Notes: generated from the letters alone by a model not told the origin. Counted from the first letter of the stretch, positions 36,755 through 50,380 are shown. The stretch is 64,000 nt of DNA from Cricetomys ansorgei (GCA_026225945.1 JAMJFZ010000692.1:62001-126000); one strand, 5' to 3'. Numbers and translations: made by a program.

Positions 36755-37469
36755 AGCAATAGGAAGTTGACAGCTCAGATACAAACTAGAGTCTTTATTT
36801 CTGAATGGAAAGAAAGCTATTCAGTTGGAATTGATGAATTCAGAAGGATCTCCGATGACCAGACATGAAACTTTCTGTAAAGTGGAGCATCCACATGTGT
36901 GGGTTACATTGATATGCGCAGCCACAAGAAGGAATTTTCTATGAATCCTGAAGACCATGTCTAGTAAAACAAGCTCTGGTGGTCTTCAGTTGTAGACAGC
37001 ATGAGGCCCTACCGTTGCGACAGGCCATCTCTCACATGTGCCGTATCTACTCTTTGCTTTTTCACCTGTCATGGCATGCGCTGGTGTAACATACTTGCAT
37101 CACCCTAAACAGCTTTTTCATCAGAAGTTTCATAGTTCAGACATATTCCCAAAGCATTATGGAAACTTCATGCCTTGGGACTGGCTCTCTGTGGTCTTGG
37201 CTGAAAGTGCGCTGCTGTGAGGATCTACAAACATATTTTTCATCTTGTTATTTTATTCTGAATGAAGAGCCTCAGATGCATAGCCTGAGGAAGAAAGCAT
37301 TTCAGAATTCCACGGGGGATTCAGGGGTTTGCCCAGAAGCAAATCTGGGCAATTCGAATGATAGCTTCAGTCATCAATAAAACTTAGAACTCACAGGCAC
37401 ACAAAAGCTTTGCATACACACTGTGGAGCCCTCTCCACCAGGCTCATGGTTCACAGAGCTTCTGTTAGC

Positions 37470-37686
37470 ATGATTTTGTCTTGGATTTTTATTTCTCCTG
37501 CTTCCTGCAGAATGCGTTTCTCGTTTGGTCCCAGACCTTCGTAGACTGCTTACATAGAAGAGGTTATCATTCATACCATGAAGGAAACGTGGTGATTGCT
37601 GGTTTTTTCCCTACTTACACGATGATCCCAAAGAAGAAAACAGTTGATTGGAGAACAGGGCATTATTCCAGTGAGTGGGAAGTCCA
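37470..37686 (+). pseudogene. V2R copy D exon 1, frameshifted signal peptide
   Basis: 'tttttatttctcctgc' replaces 'tttttatctcctgc' of copy B, an insertion of two bases. The rest of the exon in the receptor frame is well preserved (GNVVIAGFFPTYTMIPKKK) up to donor gtaagt at 37687. The exon is 217 bp against 215 in B and C. Confidence 0.8.
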
Positions 37687-39919
37687 GTAAGTTTCTTTTC
37701 ATTTATTACTTTTCCAAAATTGGCATTCGTGTACTAAGGAAGTGTTGGTTCAAAAACATGCCCTATTTTGATTTCCCTGTCTATCACTCCTAGATGTCTT
37801 CTGTAACTTGCCTGCTTATTAACTCGTCTAGTTCTATCAAAGGGGAAGATGACTAGGGATTTCATTCATTTGACTTCCCATGTCTGACACTGGACATTTA
37901 CCCAGCTTCTCTATCATGTCATGAGTCCTTGAAATATGAATGTTTTCGATGTTAGCTCTGTTGGAGAAGGATAATACAATAAAAATGATTTCTAGAGATC
38001 TAGCTGTGCTCCTATATAAAAGGATGATGGCATTGGAATTGGTAAGCATGAATTTCCCCAGTGGATGCTGGAGTGACCAGTGTGCCCTGTGTCAGCTGCT
38101 GCTGCAGACATTGGAGCATGACGTTAGCATCACACTCTGGGACTTGCTCTCTCCTTTATCAATGCAGTCACCTGTGATGTTGTGTATGTTTGTCTTCTAT
38201 TATTTCATCTCAGTAAATTATATCAGGTTTACATGTTTCCTTAAAGTTTGCAATACGTATTTTCTGATTAAAATGAATGTGTTCATTGCACACATTGATG
38301 GTCATGAAGACCTTGAAGGGGTGCTTTTTTGAGCAGTCTCTGCTGTTCATACTTAAGGAGTACTATTGGACAAGTCTGCTCTATATTTCTTTGGTATTCA
38401 TTAAGTAAATTGGCATTTGTCAGTGTATGAAGTTAGTCAGGAGTATTTTATCCTAGGAAGACATTCCTAAAGCTGAGGGACCCCACAAATATATATATAT
38501 ATATAAATTCTGACTGAGGGAAAAGGAATATGTGTTATGTATGTTCAGAAAGAAGTTTGGAGAAAATGTTTCATATTACTAAAAATGTACACAGGTGTTC
38601 TGAGGCATGACTGTCAAGCTGGCAGTGTTGTGTCTTTACTAAATGTGGTTGTGGAGTAAGGCAGTAACTCAGAGACAGAGAGTGAGAGAAAATGTTTTAC
38701 GGTGAAAATCACCTGAAGTTAATGCTCTCTTAAGAGAGGCAGCCCTAAATTGGTAAATCAAAGATAGCCACAATCACACAGTGTGCTATCTACATGAAAT
38801 ATACCATGGCAGATTTGATCGGACTCAGGTGTCATATTTGCCTTTAAGGGTGAATACAAAGTTGTCTTCCATGGTGCAGAGTGTTTCTGCACCTTGCATG
38901 CTGACAATTCTTCTTGTTCCTCCTTGTTCTGCTCTCTTGTCACACTAGCTCAGCATGCACCAGTGTCATATGACCTCAGCATATGACAGCCGATACCTGG
39001 AACAAACATGTTTACAAGAGATTTCAGTGGCTGGCATGTCCAGTGTGCATGAGAGAAAGGCATTTTAAAGAAAGATTTCGCATGTACTGGAGTCAAAATG
39101 AAATCAGAATAAGTTCGTAGCTAGTAAAAATTTGCCCATAAATATTAGTTAACATGTTCGATCTATGCAGCACATTTTCAAAATACACTATTTGTAGAGA
39201 AGGGAGTCCATGAAGGAATGTGTTCTTCAAGGCTGAACACTGCTTTTCTGCTTTTCATTAAATCTTTTTTATACTTGTGAAGGCTATGTATGTTGACTTT
39301 GTGGAAATGATTGTTCTTTCTCCCCAGTTAAACTTACTCACACTATAAATCTATCTTAATTCCTTCAAGTACTTCAGATCACGTTCTATACGGCTAACAT
39401 TTTCTGCCAGACAAATTTTTTCTGCGATTCAATTTTCTAGTTGGATTTTACTTTCCTGATTTCATAATAAGGGAGATGGCAAACGGGCGGTGGATAGGCA
39501 CATAATGTCACATATACATACCTCAGCTGATGGAAGCACATTACTGTACAGAATTACATTGTTCAGGCTGGGGAACACATTAAAGTCTTTTCTGCATGAT
39601 GGCAGACATCCAACCACAACAATAATTACATCAGATTCTCTTGTTGTATGTCGGAGTAATTGTTCTTCATACTTATTTAAATAAAATACCATTTGAAATA
39701 TCAGAATTGTTCTTTGCGAATTACATGTGCGTTATATGCCAGGGTCATGATAACCTGGGATTTTAATATTTTTTCTATTTTACTGGATATATTTCTTTAT
39801 TGAGTATTTGAATGTTAACACATATAAATCTGCTGTTGGTGATGGTGTTTTTATTTCTTTTGCTTTGTTTTTTGTCTTTTGTGTTTTTTGGTTTTTTTTT
39901 GGATGAAGGGCATTTTATT

Positions 39920-41760
39920 TTTCTTCTTTTATATATTTCATGTTGACACCTCTCCTACACTCCCTCCGTCCCTCCCAGCTCCCCATCCTCCCTCTCCTCT
40001 TATTATACATCCTCCCTATCCAAGTTGACTCATATCCCTTCCTCCCCTCTCCCCATAGAAGAGAGCCATCCACCTGGGTCACCACTCAAACAGAACACAA
40101 CAAATGGAAAAAGACCAGAAACAAGTCTCCACTTGGAGGGTGGATCAGGCAACACAGCTGGAGGAAATGGGTCCCAGGGGCAGGCAAATCATCAGAGAAC
40201 CCCCCCATACACTCTAGCCTGCAGATTCTCTGCAAGAACCCCAATCCAGACAACCTCATAACAGATCTAGGCTCCCTGTCTTCCATTTCAAGCTCTGAGG
40301 GACCCCACGACTGCTGGTTCCTTGACTCAGTGGGGACTGCTCTCCAGATGACCCCAACCATCTCTGGTCCTGAAATCTTCACCCCATCCCTCTTCTGTTA
40401 GTCTCCCAGAGCTCTGAATGATGTTTGACCCTGGGCCTCTGAATCTGCTCCCAACAGCTGCTGGAAGAAGCCTCTCTGGTAGAGATTGGACTATGTACTG
40501 ATGATAAATGAGAACAGGCTATCGTTAGACATAGTCTTCTGACTCTCCATCTCTAGTTCCTGGCCTATCCTTCAGGATCAGGCATGGGTTCTCTCTTTTG
40601 TCATGCGGTTCTTCTTCCTGTGCAGTGTCCCAGTGGGTCCCATTGGAAGGATGGGTTATAGGTCAATTGTTTAGCTGCTCGGGTAGTGTCCCAACCCCTC
40701 CCTGGGAGCCTGGGAGGCTACAGGAAATATCCTGTCCAGGTTCACCATCCCCCATTGCTTGAGGCCGTCTCCAAGGTTTCCTTCCTGAGCTCCAGTGAGT
40801 TCCACTTTCCTTGGTCTCCAGACCCTCCAGAATGTCCTCCATTTCCAGATGTCCTCACATATCCTCCCTCCAGCCCTCTGTCCACATTTTTCCTACCCTC
40901 CCGACCCCCAGCCCACCCACACCATCAGTTCCAGGTCTCCCTACACACCAGGGCATTCCCCAGGTCACAAGTGACGCCCTCCCTGATGTTTGCCAGGGCT
41001 GGCCTGGCAAGTCGGACAGTACCTGGATGGAGAGTGGGACTGAAGGGCTTTATGAGGAGAGGGGAAAAGAGACGCGAGGGAAAAGAAATAGAACAGACAC
41101 ACAGCATCATTGAGCTCAGATGGAATGGAGCTAAAGTTTAATTTTTCTCTCAATTCTTACACCCCTTTCCTCCGGGGACTACGCGCAGCTGCAGCAGTTA
41201 CGAGGTTAATGATCACAGATACAATAAAGTTTCCAATCACTGAGTAAAACAACACGTGAGCGGAGCATCCCACTCTCTGAGTTAAACCTAAACCTAGGAG
41301 CTTCCATACTGCTGGAGAAGGATGTTTATTCTGGGAGATAACCTGTCTCAGGGAAGCTGGATGTTTGCCCAGGGAAATGGCTTTTTGGGGTGAGGCTAGG
41401 TGCTTGCCTAGGTCAATAGCTTCTCCGGATGGAGGTGAACGTTTAGCCAGAGAAGGAGCATTCCTTCGAAGGAACTTGGCTTCCCTGAAACAAGCCACTC
41501 TCGGGCAGTTATTAATCTTTTCGTGACTACGTTTTGCTCAGAAGATCTCCCAATGAAGGAAGTAGGCAATATTAGCCAGAGTCTCACAGCATAGTCTAGG
41601 CCCAGAGTCTGAAGGGCTCGCCACAGATGTTCAGTCTCTGGGTCTATGGATTGCAGAGCCTTTGTCCTTTGCTTAGCAGTTAATAACCTCTTATTAATGA
41701 GGACATACAAATTTCTCTGTCTGGGACTGGGTCCCCTCACTCAGAATCATTTTTCTAGTT
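39920..41760 (-). mobile_element. antisense L1 in intron 1 of copy D, split by a solo LTR
   Basis: The copy B-type L1 fragment interrupted at 40991-41625 by an LTR; L1 sequence resumes with 'cagtctctgggtctatggat'. The split dates the LTR after the L1. Confidence 0.6.
40991..41625. mobile_element. solo LTR, ERVK-like, with 6-bp target-site duplication
   Basis: 635 bp starting TGCCAGGG and ending GCCACA (TG...CA), flanked by direct repeats GATGTT at 40985-40990 and 41626-41631. Copies B and C have one GATGTT and no insert at the same place. A 6-bp duplication is the ERVK norm. No internal region is left, so it is a recombined solo LTR. AATAAA on the plus strand at about 41223 is one hint at orientation, but minus-strand features could also fit. 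Confidence 0.8.
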
Positions 41761-43929
41761 CCATATATTTGCCACAGAAATTTACTGTTGTTTGAAAATG
41801 TTTTATTTAAAATATGTTAATATTTAGTTTTTATTTAAAACTTGATTAAAATAATTGTTCAATATATTTTAGAAATGTTTTACTATGTGATATTTGCTTT
41901 AAATGCTTTGATACTTCATGTGGAAGGATTATGGAAACGAACTTTCACTTCTTAAAATCTATCAAGCTTTTTAAAAATTCTTCCATCTTGACATGTATCC
42001 ACAATCAACAAATAAAGGAAAAAGGTTAATGATGCTACAGCATACTCCTTCAGGAGCAACTCAGACTCACGGGGATTTGATTTTCCCTGAAAAAATCAAA
42101 GGATTATGCATATGTCAAATTGTAGAGTGATTCACCTCCATTAATGTTAGTTGGAAAACTAAAATGTTCACTGCGTCACATCTGCTCCTGAGTGTAAATG
42201 ATGTGATGCAGACACCCTAGAAATCTACGCAGGATGATTCTCAGTTCCCATCCTTTCCTACTGACAAGTAGGCAGACTGGTGCCATCGTGACCTTACTGA
42301 AATTTTCACAATTATTTCTCAAAAATACATAATAGAAAAAGCAGTGTTCCGGGAACTGTTTTCACTAACATTTTAGATATTCCCACCTCATCCGACATCT
42401 TATTAGAAAATGGGCTCAGCTCTGGGCCTTCTAGCTACAGTGATCAGACAAGCACCAACCAGGCCGAGTTTTGTCAGTGACCAGCTGTGAAGCAGACTCA
42501 TTTATGATTTATCTGGTTTTTGTCAGGGCTAAGAAAACAGGGAGCAGCCAAACTCCACTCTCAGGGTGAGAATTCCTGGGTTCCAAGCAAGCTTCGGTTC
42601 CATGCTATTCAGACCTATTAACATAAAAAACAAACCTTGGTTTGCTATCCCATAATATTGGACACAGTTGCACCAGTATATAATGAGGAATATTGCTAGT
42701 GCAGATCAAATGGTTTGAAGCTGATTGATCCTGATTATCACTTTCCACACTTGGTGGCATGCGTATCAACTCCAGCACAATGAGCGCTGGTCAGTAAGGG
42801 AGAAACCTCGAGCTGGGCCAAAGAATGAATTCTCCATGTTCAAAGCTACAACTGAGTGCTGTCTTCAGTAATTTAGGTGTGACTGTGGAGTGTGGCCAAT
42901 AACACTGGCAATAGCTGGAATTTGGCAGGGAGTCCACGCAGCCCTTCGCCCAACAGCACAAGATGCTTCTTATTACATTTACTGGGGTTTGTTCTTGGCG
43001 GCAGGTCGGGTTAAGGTACTTTTTCTGCTTATCTCTGGGGATCCTAACTGGAATTTTTCTCATACATGTGTATGTTTTTAGAAGCTTCTACAATAAGACT
43101 CTGTGTGACTTTTCCCCATAGGCACCCATTACCCCACCTGCCCTTCTTGGTTCCCAGCCTCCTCTGTTCTAATTCCTCTTTTATCCTGTAGCAGCACACC
43201 TACTGAGTTAGTCAGCAAGAGGAGGAGGAGGAGCTTTCATAGGTGCAAACCCTGCCAGACCCAGCAGGGGAACCACTATCACAGCAAGACCATCCTGGAC
43301 AGGGGAACCCACACTTTTCATCTCAGGGGGATTTACTGACCCTAAGCTCCTTAGGTGTTCTATTGGTGACATGGGCACTTCATGAGCAGTCAAACATCAT
43401 TTATAAAAAGCTGGGCTCCTGTGTCTGGATGGCATCACCCCCTAAACAGCAGCAGCTTGGGACCCCCTGTCTGTGGAGAGCTCTGCCCCTTGCATGCTGC
43501 TCTATACTTATCCCACACCCCGCAGTGATCCATTGCTGAGACTCTGTGGACTACTCCCACTGAAGAGAGCCACACCTCAGCCCAGCAGCCTTTACAGGCC
43601 CAACCCTCCTCCAGGTGCCTAGCAGTCAAGCTGCTGGAGACAGCTGCCATGGACTGTTTCATGGTGGACATGGCAGGCAGCCAGGGCAGCAGGTAAACCA
43701 AGTTCAGTATTGGGCAGGATGCGTGCTCCAGGCTCCAGGCTCAAAATGGCACCTCACAGTTATCTGTGTTTCTGCCAGGGAGCAAAGCTGGCTATCGCCA
43801 GCAGCCTAGGCCCTCCTGCTGTCAGCTGCTCCTCAGAGCTGCTGCTTGCCTCCCTCAAAAGTCTGCTGGGGATCCAGGGGCACCGTGCACCACCTCTTAT
43901 GCCGACCATGAAACCCAAATGGTGCTGAG

Positions 43930-44570
43930 AATCACTGGGGAGCCAATGATTTTCCCATTTCAGGGACTCTGGCTAAGCAAGGCTGAGAAGCTCTGGAACT
44001 AGAGACCTGGATAGGAAAGCTCCCCCAGGGGAATGTCTAGAACCCTGCTCTCAGCAGGCTGCAGGGACCTCCAACCTGGCAGTGCATCACAGAAGTGGCC
44101 CCAGCTAATAAAAATGGCCCTAAGTTGGGCCACTCAACCCTCTCCAGACTTGACAAATAGGCACAAAAAATCCCACCAATCATTGTCTACCCTGCGTGCC
44201 TGTGCCACCTCGGGGACACTATATAAAGAGCAGCCTTCTGGACTCTGCTCAGAGCAGGGAGGGGGTGAAGCTTTGACTGCTGCCTTCCTCCCAAGTGTAG
44301 GCAGCTACAGAGAGAAGAAGCAAGAAGAACACATCAGCTGAGTCAGATGCAATAAAAACACCAGAGCTTAGCCAGGGATATTCCCTTCAGAGCTGCAACA
44401 CTGAAGACACCTTCCCCACTTCAGAGCTGTGTGGTCCTGGCTTCCCGAATGTCAGGGGGCCCTTCCATTGGGGACACCTTCCACACCTCACAGCTGTATT
44501 GTCCTTGGGCTCTTGAATGCCAGGCCACTTTTCCATCTCTGTTCAAGCTCAATAAACCCTAACAATTTGA
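43930..44570 (+). mobile_element. LTR-like cassette in intron 1 of copy D
   Basis: CCAAT ('caccaatcattg'), TATA (tatataaa, 44220-44227) and AATAAA (44551-44556) are all intact and in sense orientation, ending about 0.7 kb before exon 2. Confidence 0.45.
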
Positions 44571-45287
44571 CAAAGAAAATTTCAATCACATTATATTCTA
44601 TCAAAAAATATATATATATTGGCATGATAGCGAACTGGGCACACCATTTTGTTTGCTTGTTTGTTGTGCAGAAGAAATGAAAGCAGAGGGAGACGAATTG
44701 ACAGAAGCCTATGGGCCGGTTAAACTATGTTACAAAGTAGAAGAAATAAACTGTCTGTCTTTTGAACAGCATGGGAGATGCAGACCTTTCAAATGGTTGT
44801 TCTCTATCTAGGATGCAGGAACACACGTGTACAAATTGACACATATATTTCACACAGATCACGTCTACACACTCAAAACTATCAAAACATATTATCATAG
44901 AATATCCAGCTGTTTCAAGAGAACTTGAATGGACTAAGCGATTGTCTTTAATGAACACAATGTCACAGTAAACTGATGGTTTATTCAAAAGCATTTGCTT
45001 TCGATGGTTGCCCAGAACACTGGGAGACGTGAGGGTTTCTTGCTGAGATATGGATATAGTTAGTCACAGCCATAAGGCAACTGCAGCCATTTACAAACTC
45101 TATACACTGAGAGAGCCACACTCAGTATTTCCCACATCCTAATGACGTAACACTACATTCTATTCCATCTATTCATGGGAATGTAGTAACACAGGTGGTT
45201 TGAATGCATAAGCCACTGCACAAAGTAGTCACATATGTGTGGTGTTTCTCTTTCTCCCAAATAATTGTTTGTCTATCTTCTATTTAG

Positions 45288-45579
45288 CTTGCACTTGAAC
45301 AACTACCAAAGTGTTTTGGCCATGCGCTTTGCCATTGAGGAGGTCAACAGCAATCCCCATCTACTACCCAATACTTCTTTGGGATTTGAGGCCCATGATA
45401 TCCCCTTTGGCGAATGGCGTGCCATGGATAATCTCTTCCGTTGGTTCACAGGGAAGGTGAATGCCACTCCTAATTACAGCTGTGCAAAAGAGAGCAAGTC
45501 AGCTGCGGTACTTACAGGAACACCGTGGACAGTATCTGAACAGTTCGCGACACTGCTGGATATTTACAAGTTTCCACAG
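45288..45579 (+). CDS. V2R copy D exon 2
   Basis: Acceptor 'ctatttag', donor gtgagg. Open, 292 bp. SLHLNNYQSVLAMRFAIEE region and DIYKFPQ end; one base completes the codon split with exon 1. Confidence 0.88.
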
Positions 45580-45943
45580 GTGAGGGACAGTGGTGTGAGA
45601 CAACATAACTCAGTTTTCCTTTAGTGACATTTCAGGAGTTTGGGAAAAGAAAAAGAAAGAGAATTGAATCACTCATCATTGAAAGGGAAAAGATGCACAC
45701 ACTTGGTGATGGATCTGCATTAGCAGATTTTGGAATACGGGGAAGTGGGGAAGAGGAATAGACAGAACACTGGTGAGCCTCGTAGTGTTGGCAAAATGAT
45801 AAGAACACTACAAGATGTTAATGTCTGATGCTAAAATCAGGATGAGTGGACTCTCATACCAATGACTCCCAACAGCTGCTGTAGAAATAAGTTGTATGTG
45901 ACCCTATTCTTGCTCCTACTCTTTCTGGTTGCTCTCCCTTCAG

Positions 45944-46747
45944 CTCTCCTTTGGTCCTTTTGATAGTATCCTGAGTGACCAAGGCCGGTTCCGATCCGTG
46001 TACCAGGTGGCTGACAAGGACACATCACTGCCATCAGCAGTGGTTTCTTTGATGCTTCATTTCCAGTGGACCTGGGTGGGGCTGTTCATTACAGATGATG
46101 ACAAGAGCACTCAGATTCTATCAGACTTGAGAAGAGAGATGGATAGAAATGGAGTCTGTGCAGCATTTGTAGAAACGATATCAATCATCAGGGGTACACA
46201 TCTGTCTAACTACTGGAAAAAACATGTGCAGGTCCTGGATTCATCAGCAAACATGATAATTTTTTATGGTGACACTGATTTTCTTCCAATCTTTCTATAC
46301 AATATACATGGAAATACTCTTGTGTGGAAAGTCTGGGTCCTAAACTCACAATGGGCTCTTTTTGGAAATGATGAATATTTCATATTGAATTCCTTGCATG
46401 GTGCTCTCATTTTTTCACACCATCTTGGAGAGATTGCTAATTTTATGGATTTTATTCAGGCAGCCAGCCCTTCCAAATACCCAGAAGATATTTTCCTGCA
46501 TATGGTGTGGGCATTATTGTTCAACTGCTCAGTTTCAGACAAGAATTGTAAAATTGTGGATAACTGTCTGCCAAACGGTTCCTTGGGAATCTTGCATGTG
46601 AACTCTGAAAAGGAAATTAGTGAGGAAAGTCACAATGTGTACAACGCTGTGTACGCTGTGGCCCACAGCCTGCATGAGATGATTCTCAATCAAGTTCAAA
46701 GTCAACCTAGTGGGAAGGGGAAGGAGACCGTGTTCTTCCCCTGGCAG
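45944..46747 (+). CDS. V2R copy D exon 3
   Basis: 804 bp, fully open. Middle section reads IIFYGDTDFLPIFLYNI, close to copy E and unlike B and C. Donor CAG/gtaatg. Confidence 0.9.
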
Positions 46748-47393
46748 GTAATGTTCAGAAAGCAGCTGAGACTGGCAAACAAAATTGAATGATTTTTATG
46801 AAAATTCTCAAATGAGGCAGCACATGTTCCCCTGCCTGGGGACTGATGGAAAACATGGTGTCACAATCTGATGTGGGGGATGCCTGTGGGAAGATAAATT
46901 CTACTTTGTTTGATTGAAAAGAAAACTCAAAATACTCACATTGATATAATGATAAAAAACCATTATATCAATAGACATTTCTGATTCCACAAATTCCCAC
47001 CCTAAAATGCTATGGGTGCTTCTGCAGTGATCATATTATATAAATAATCTCTCATATTCACTCTTTAAACAAATAGACATTCATTTTATACAGTGACTCA
47101 ATACTACTTTGAAATTATCATTGGTTATGTCTATCTAGTGAAGGAAGTTGGGTTGTTTCAGTGCACACTGATCAGTAGCAGTGCTTGCTTTTAAGTTCTG
47201 TGTAGAAAATGATTAATATTTTAGAAACATGATGAAACATAATCTATTATCCTAAGCTTACATTGCTGAAGGTTTGATGCTTGTGTAAATTGCTTTTTAA
47301 CCTCAGGGATCAAAGTCAATGCGACACTTTCCCTAATTCTCTCACTCATGACCACTCTGAGGTCTTCATCACAGGATCTCACATCTCTTTTAG

Positions 47394-47621
47394 CTTCACT
47401 CTTTCCTGAAGAACGCACAACTGACCAATCCCGCTGGTGACCCTGTGGTTCTGGATCAGAAAAGAAAACCAGAGGCAGAGTATGACATTCTCAACTTTTG
47501 GAATTTCCCAAATGGTCTGGAACTGTTTGTCAAAGTCGGAACTTTTTCCCCAAATGCTCTGCAGGGGCAACAGCTCTCCTTGTCTGACAACACGATAGAA
47601 TGGGCCACAGGATTCACAGAG
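47394..47621 (+). CDS. V2R copy D exon 4
   Basis: 228 bp, open, phase 0 at both ends. The protein is identical to copy B exon 4; one synonymous difference (AAC against AAT for the Asn after FLK). Confidence 0.88.
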
Positions 47622-47695
47622 GTGGGTTGCATCTGATCTCAGTGTTTTCACCTGTATGTAAATATCTAAAAATTAGTTTTCTACTCATCATCATC

Positions 47696-47701
47696 ATCAT
47701 C
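47696..47701 (+). repeat. left target-site duplication of the intron 4 ERV
   Basis: ATCATC immediately before the LTR, matched by ATCATC at 53183-53188. The exact duplication is ambiguous because the site is an ATC microsatellite. Confidence 0.6.
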
Positions 47702-48137
47702 TGTTAAATTATCTTTCGAGCGCTTAATGAGAGTCCAGCGGTGAATTTTCCAATGCTCTTTATGATTCACAATCCATGTCAAATCTCAGGGAAATCGATA
47801 CCTGGGCAGCTAGGCAGAGGGCTCACTCCAAGGCTTCCTCACCCCATGCTCTCCTCTTCATTCTCCTCCTGCTCCCTGGCTGCTTCTTCTCTCTCTCCTG
47901 TCTTTTTCTCCCTGCCCTTGTCCTAGTTCTTTTTTATTCCAAATCCTCTCTGTCTCCACCCTGCCCTCCAATATACAAATCAATGGAGCCTAACGTTCAT
48001 CTGCCTTAAGGCTAAGGAATGTCCTATTCATGTGGAGAGCTGGATAGCCAGTCCTTTGTTTACTGGTAGGTAGTGAATCCTTTACATGCTTCAAGGACAG
48101 CTTACTGGAACATTATCCATAACTAAAATCTCCCACA
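47702..48137 (-). repeat. 3' LTR of the intron 4 ERV
   Basis: On the minus strand it starts TGTGGGAG and ends TTTAACA (TG...CA). It pairs with 52749-53182 with roughly two dozen or more substitutions and a 2-bp indel by eye. On the minus strand the polyadenylation signal reads CATAAA here, against AATAAA in the 5' LTR. Confidence 0.88.
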
Positions 48138-48156
48138 ACATCTCACCCTTCTTCTT
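48138..48156 (-). other. polypurine tract next to the 3' LTR
   Basis: On the minus strand, 'aagaagaagggtgagatgt' lies directly before the LTR start, the usual place for the plus-strand primer. Confidence 0.55.
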
Positions 48157-49690
48157 TACAATAGGAACAATATTGACTCAAATAAAAGAAGCTAAGATAT
48201 AAACTTCTAAGTCTGTCAAATACCAAGTACAAATTTCGGCAGACTGCTCATGCAGTCAAATGTAACTGTCCCATAACACCAAGTATCAAATCCAAAGTTC
48301 ACCAATTATTAATAAAAGCTCACCAATTGTTCATAAATGTTTCGCAAAATGTCTGTGCACTTCAAATGTCTTTGGAAAGTTTGCCAAGTGTTCATAAAAG
48401 TTCACCAATTGTTCATGATAGTTCAATGTTTAGCAAAATGCTCGTGCAGTTCAAATGTCAGCAGATATTTTTGAGCACTGTGAAAGCTGCCTCAATTTTC
48501 ACTGGTCTGTTTGGCAAAACAGACTCCCTGTAGGCAGGTATCTGCATCTGCATCACAATCGAGCACTGTGAGAGCTGCCTCAATTTTCAAAACAGGCTCC
48601 CTTTTCAGCTGCAGAGTCATCTCCAAGATGATTTCAGAGGACAAGATATGAAGCCAATAGCTTTGCAAATTTCTCCTTTTCAAGATGACCATGTCTGTCT
48701 TAGGAGAGAATTAATGAACAATGAAAATGACCTGTTCCTGAGTTACTGATAGCATGATCAGCATCCTGTTTTAGGAAAATTCATGTTATAATTCTCAATC
48801 CCGTGTCTGACTGCCAGCCTCTGTATTTAGCTGGAGAACTCAATTTTTTGCAATCCATAGCCTCTGATCTATAAGCAGCGTAGGAGCAAGGCAGCTAGGA
48901 AAGCCTTCAATGATTCATTTTGAGGTTGAAGGCTGGACAGTAACCCGCATACTCTGATGTCTCTCTTCAGCCTAGTGGTCTCTGGATACTCTCATCAGTA
49001 CGATGTCTCATTTCTGAAAAGACAAAAACACAACCTTTCCCCGACATGGGGTGGAGTTTCCACACTCCAGGCTATCATTATTAGAGCAAAATGCTTAAAC
49101 ATTATCTTTTAAAATTAAAATTTTTATTATTTGAGGTTAAAATAGCCAATTATAGATATATCGTATACCCCTTTCTTTTATAAATTTAAGCTGAAGTTTT
49201 ACTTACCATGTATAATTTTAAAATCCAATAATTTGTCCCTTTCTTGCTGGACATTCATGTCAGCCTTGGGAGTTGTAGCTGTGGCTGATAACAGGAACAT
49301 CTAGCCACAGCAATGCCGTATGGGTTTTGTAGTCCATGACAAATCCGGTAAGTTTGGAATATTTTCAAACATTAACCGTAAACAAACTTCCAAATATAGG
49401 TAAAATAAATCTTTTTTTGTCAACCAAATAAAACCAAATACCAATTTCCTGGAGGACCAGGACCAGTTGGCTGCATTTTTGGTCCAAACTTCTGAACATA
49501 GCAAGGCTGGTTACTTAACAACCATAGCCAAGTGGCGGCTGAGAGAAAAACTCTAACACAGGCAGTGTAGATTCTGCCCAAGCTCTCTGAGTTGCTTTGT
49601 GCAATGATCCATTTTAAAATATTGTCCTCCTTTTGTATCATGAGCTCAGTAGAGGAATGATCAGAAAGCATACAATCAAGCTTGAGGTCT
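48157..49690 (-). other. non-coding 3' internal region of the ERV
   Basis: No retroviral protein motif is seen in either strand. It contains short repeats: several 'aaagttcaccaattgttcat'-like units (48300-48430) and two copies of 'gagagctgcctcaattttca'-like sequence (about 48480 and 48570). Confidence 0.45.
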
Positions 49691-49697
49691 AGGTAAT

Positions 49698-50380
49698 TTA
49701 CATATGCATTCTATAATCTGCTTTCTCCTGAGTTAACTCCTTTTCTGCTGTTGTTAAACTTTTTTGTCTGTTTAAATCTGAATCACCATTCAATGCTTGA
49801 AATGATTTACTTGACGCTTGAGTAGTTAACCCAATGGTAGGTTCCTTAAACCAGATATTAATTTTCAATGGCTTTTGTACAAAATATTGACATAAAATGG
49901 AACTATTTAAGAACTTCTGGGGAATGACTTTCCATTGATACCTTTTAACAGGCTGAGAATTATTATCAATACCTGTTCTGTCTTGCTTATGGACAACCTG
50001 GACAGGCTGTGATTGTTTTTGATAACATTTTTTAATATCTTTATCAGTAGCAAACTGAATCTTACAGGTTGTCTCTGATATTGAAGGAATGTTAATCTGC
50101 ACATTCCATTGTTTTAATACGTCTCTTCCCCATAAATTTACAGGTAGATCTGCCACATATGGTCTTATATTCCTATTTCCCTTTCTGGTCTTATGCATTT
50201 GACACTTGCTGCATTTTGTTTTACTTGAGAAAATGTTCCAGTTCCTAAGAACTGAGAAGTTAGCTCATGAAGAGGCCAGTTTGGAATCCAGGAGTCTTTT
50301 GAAATGACTGTTACATTGGCTCCTGAGTCTACCAATCCTTTAATTAAAACTCCATTTGCTTGTAATCTCGACGTAGGTCT
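49698..50380 (-). pseudogene. pro: ERV protease remnant
   Basis: The aspartyl-protease motif DSGA is encoded on the minus strand at 50318-50329 within LVDSGANVTVI. A second open stretch at 49698-50198 in another frame carries LPVNLWGRD, typical of the C-terminal end of betaretroviral protease. A frameshift separates them, so no functional enzyme is encoded. Confidence 0.7.

Noticed and set aside
48300..48600. Regularly repeated short units that might suggest a CRISPR-like array
   Set aside because: Spacing and units are irregular, inside a retroviral 3' region of a mammalian genome.
49301..49671. Minus-strand open frames as reverse transcriptase or envelope of the ERV
   Set aside because: No YxDD, RNase H, integrase or envelope motif visible; frames are short and interrupted.
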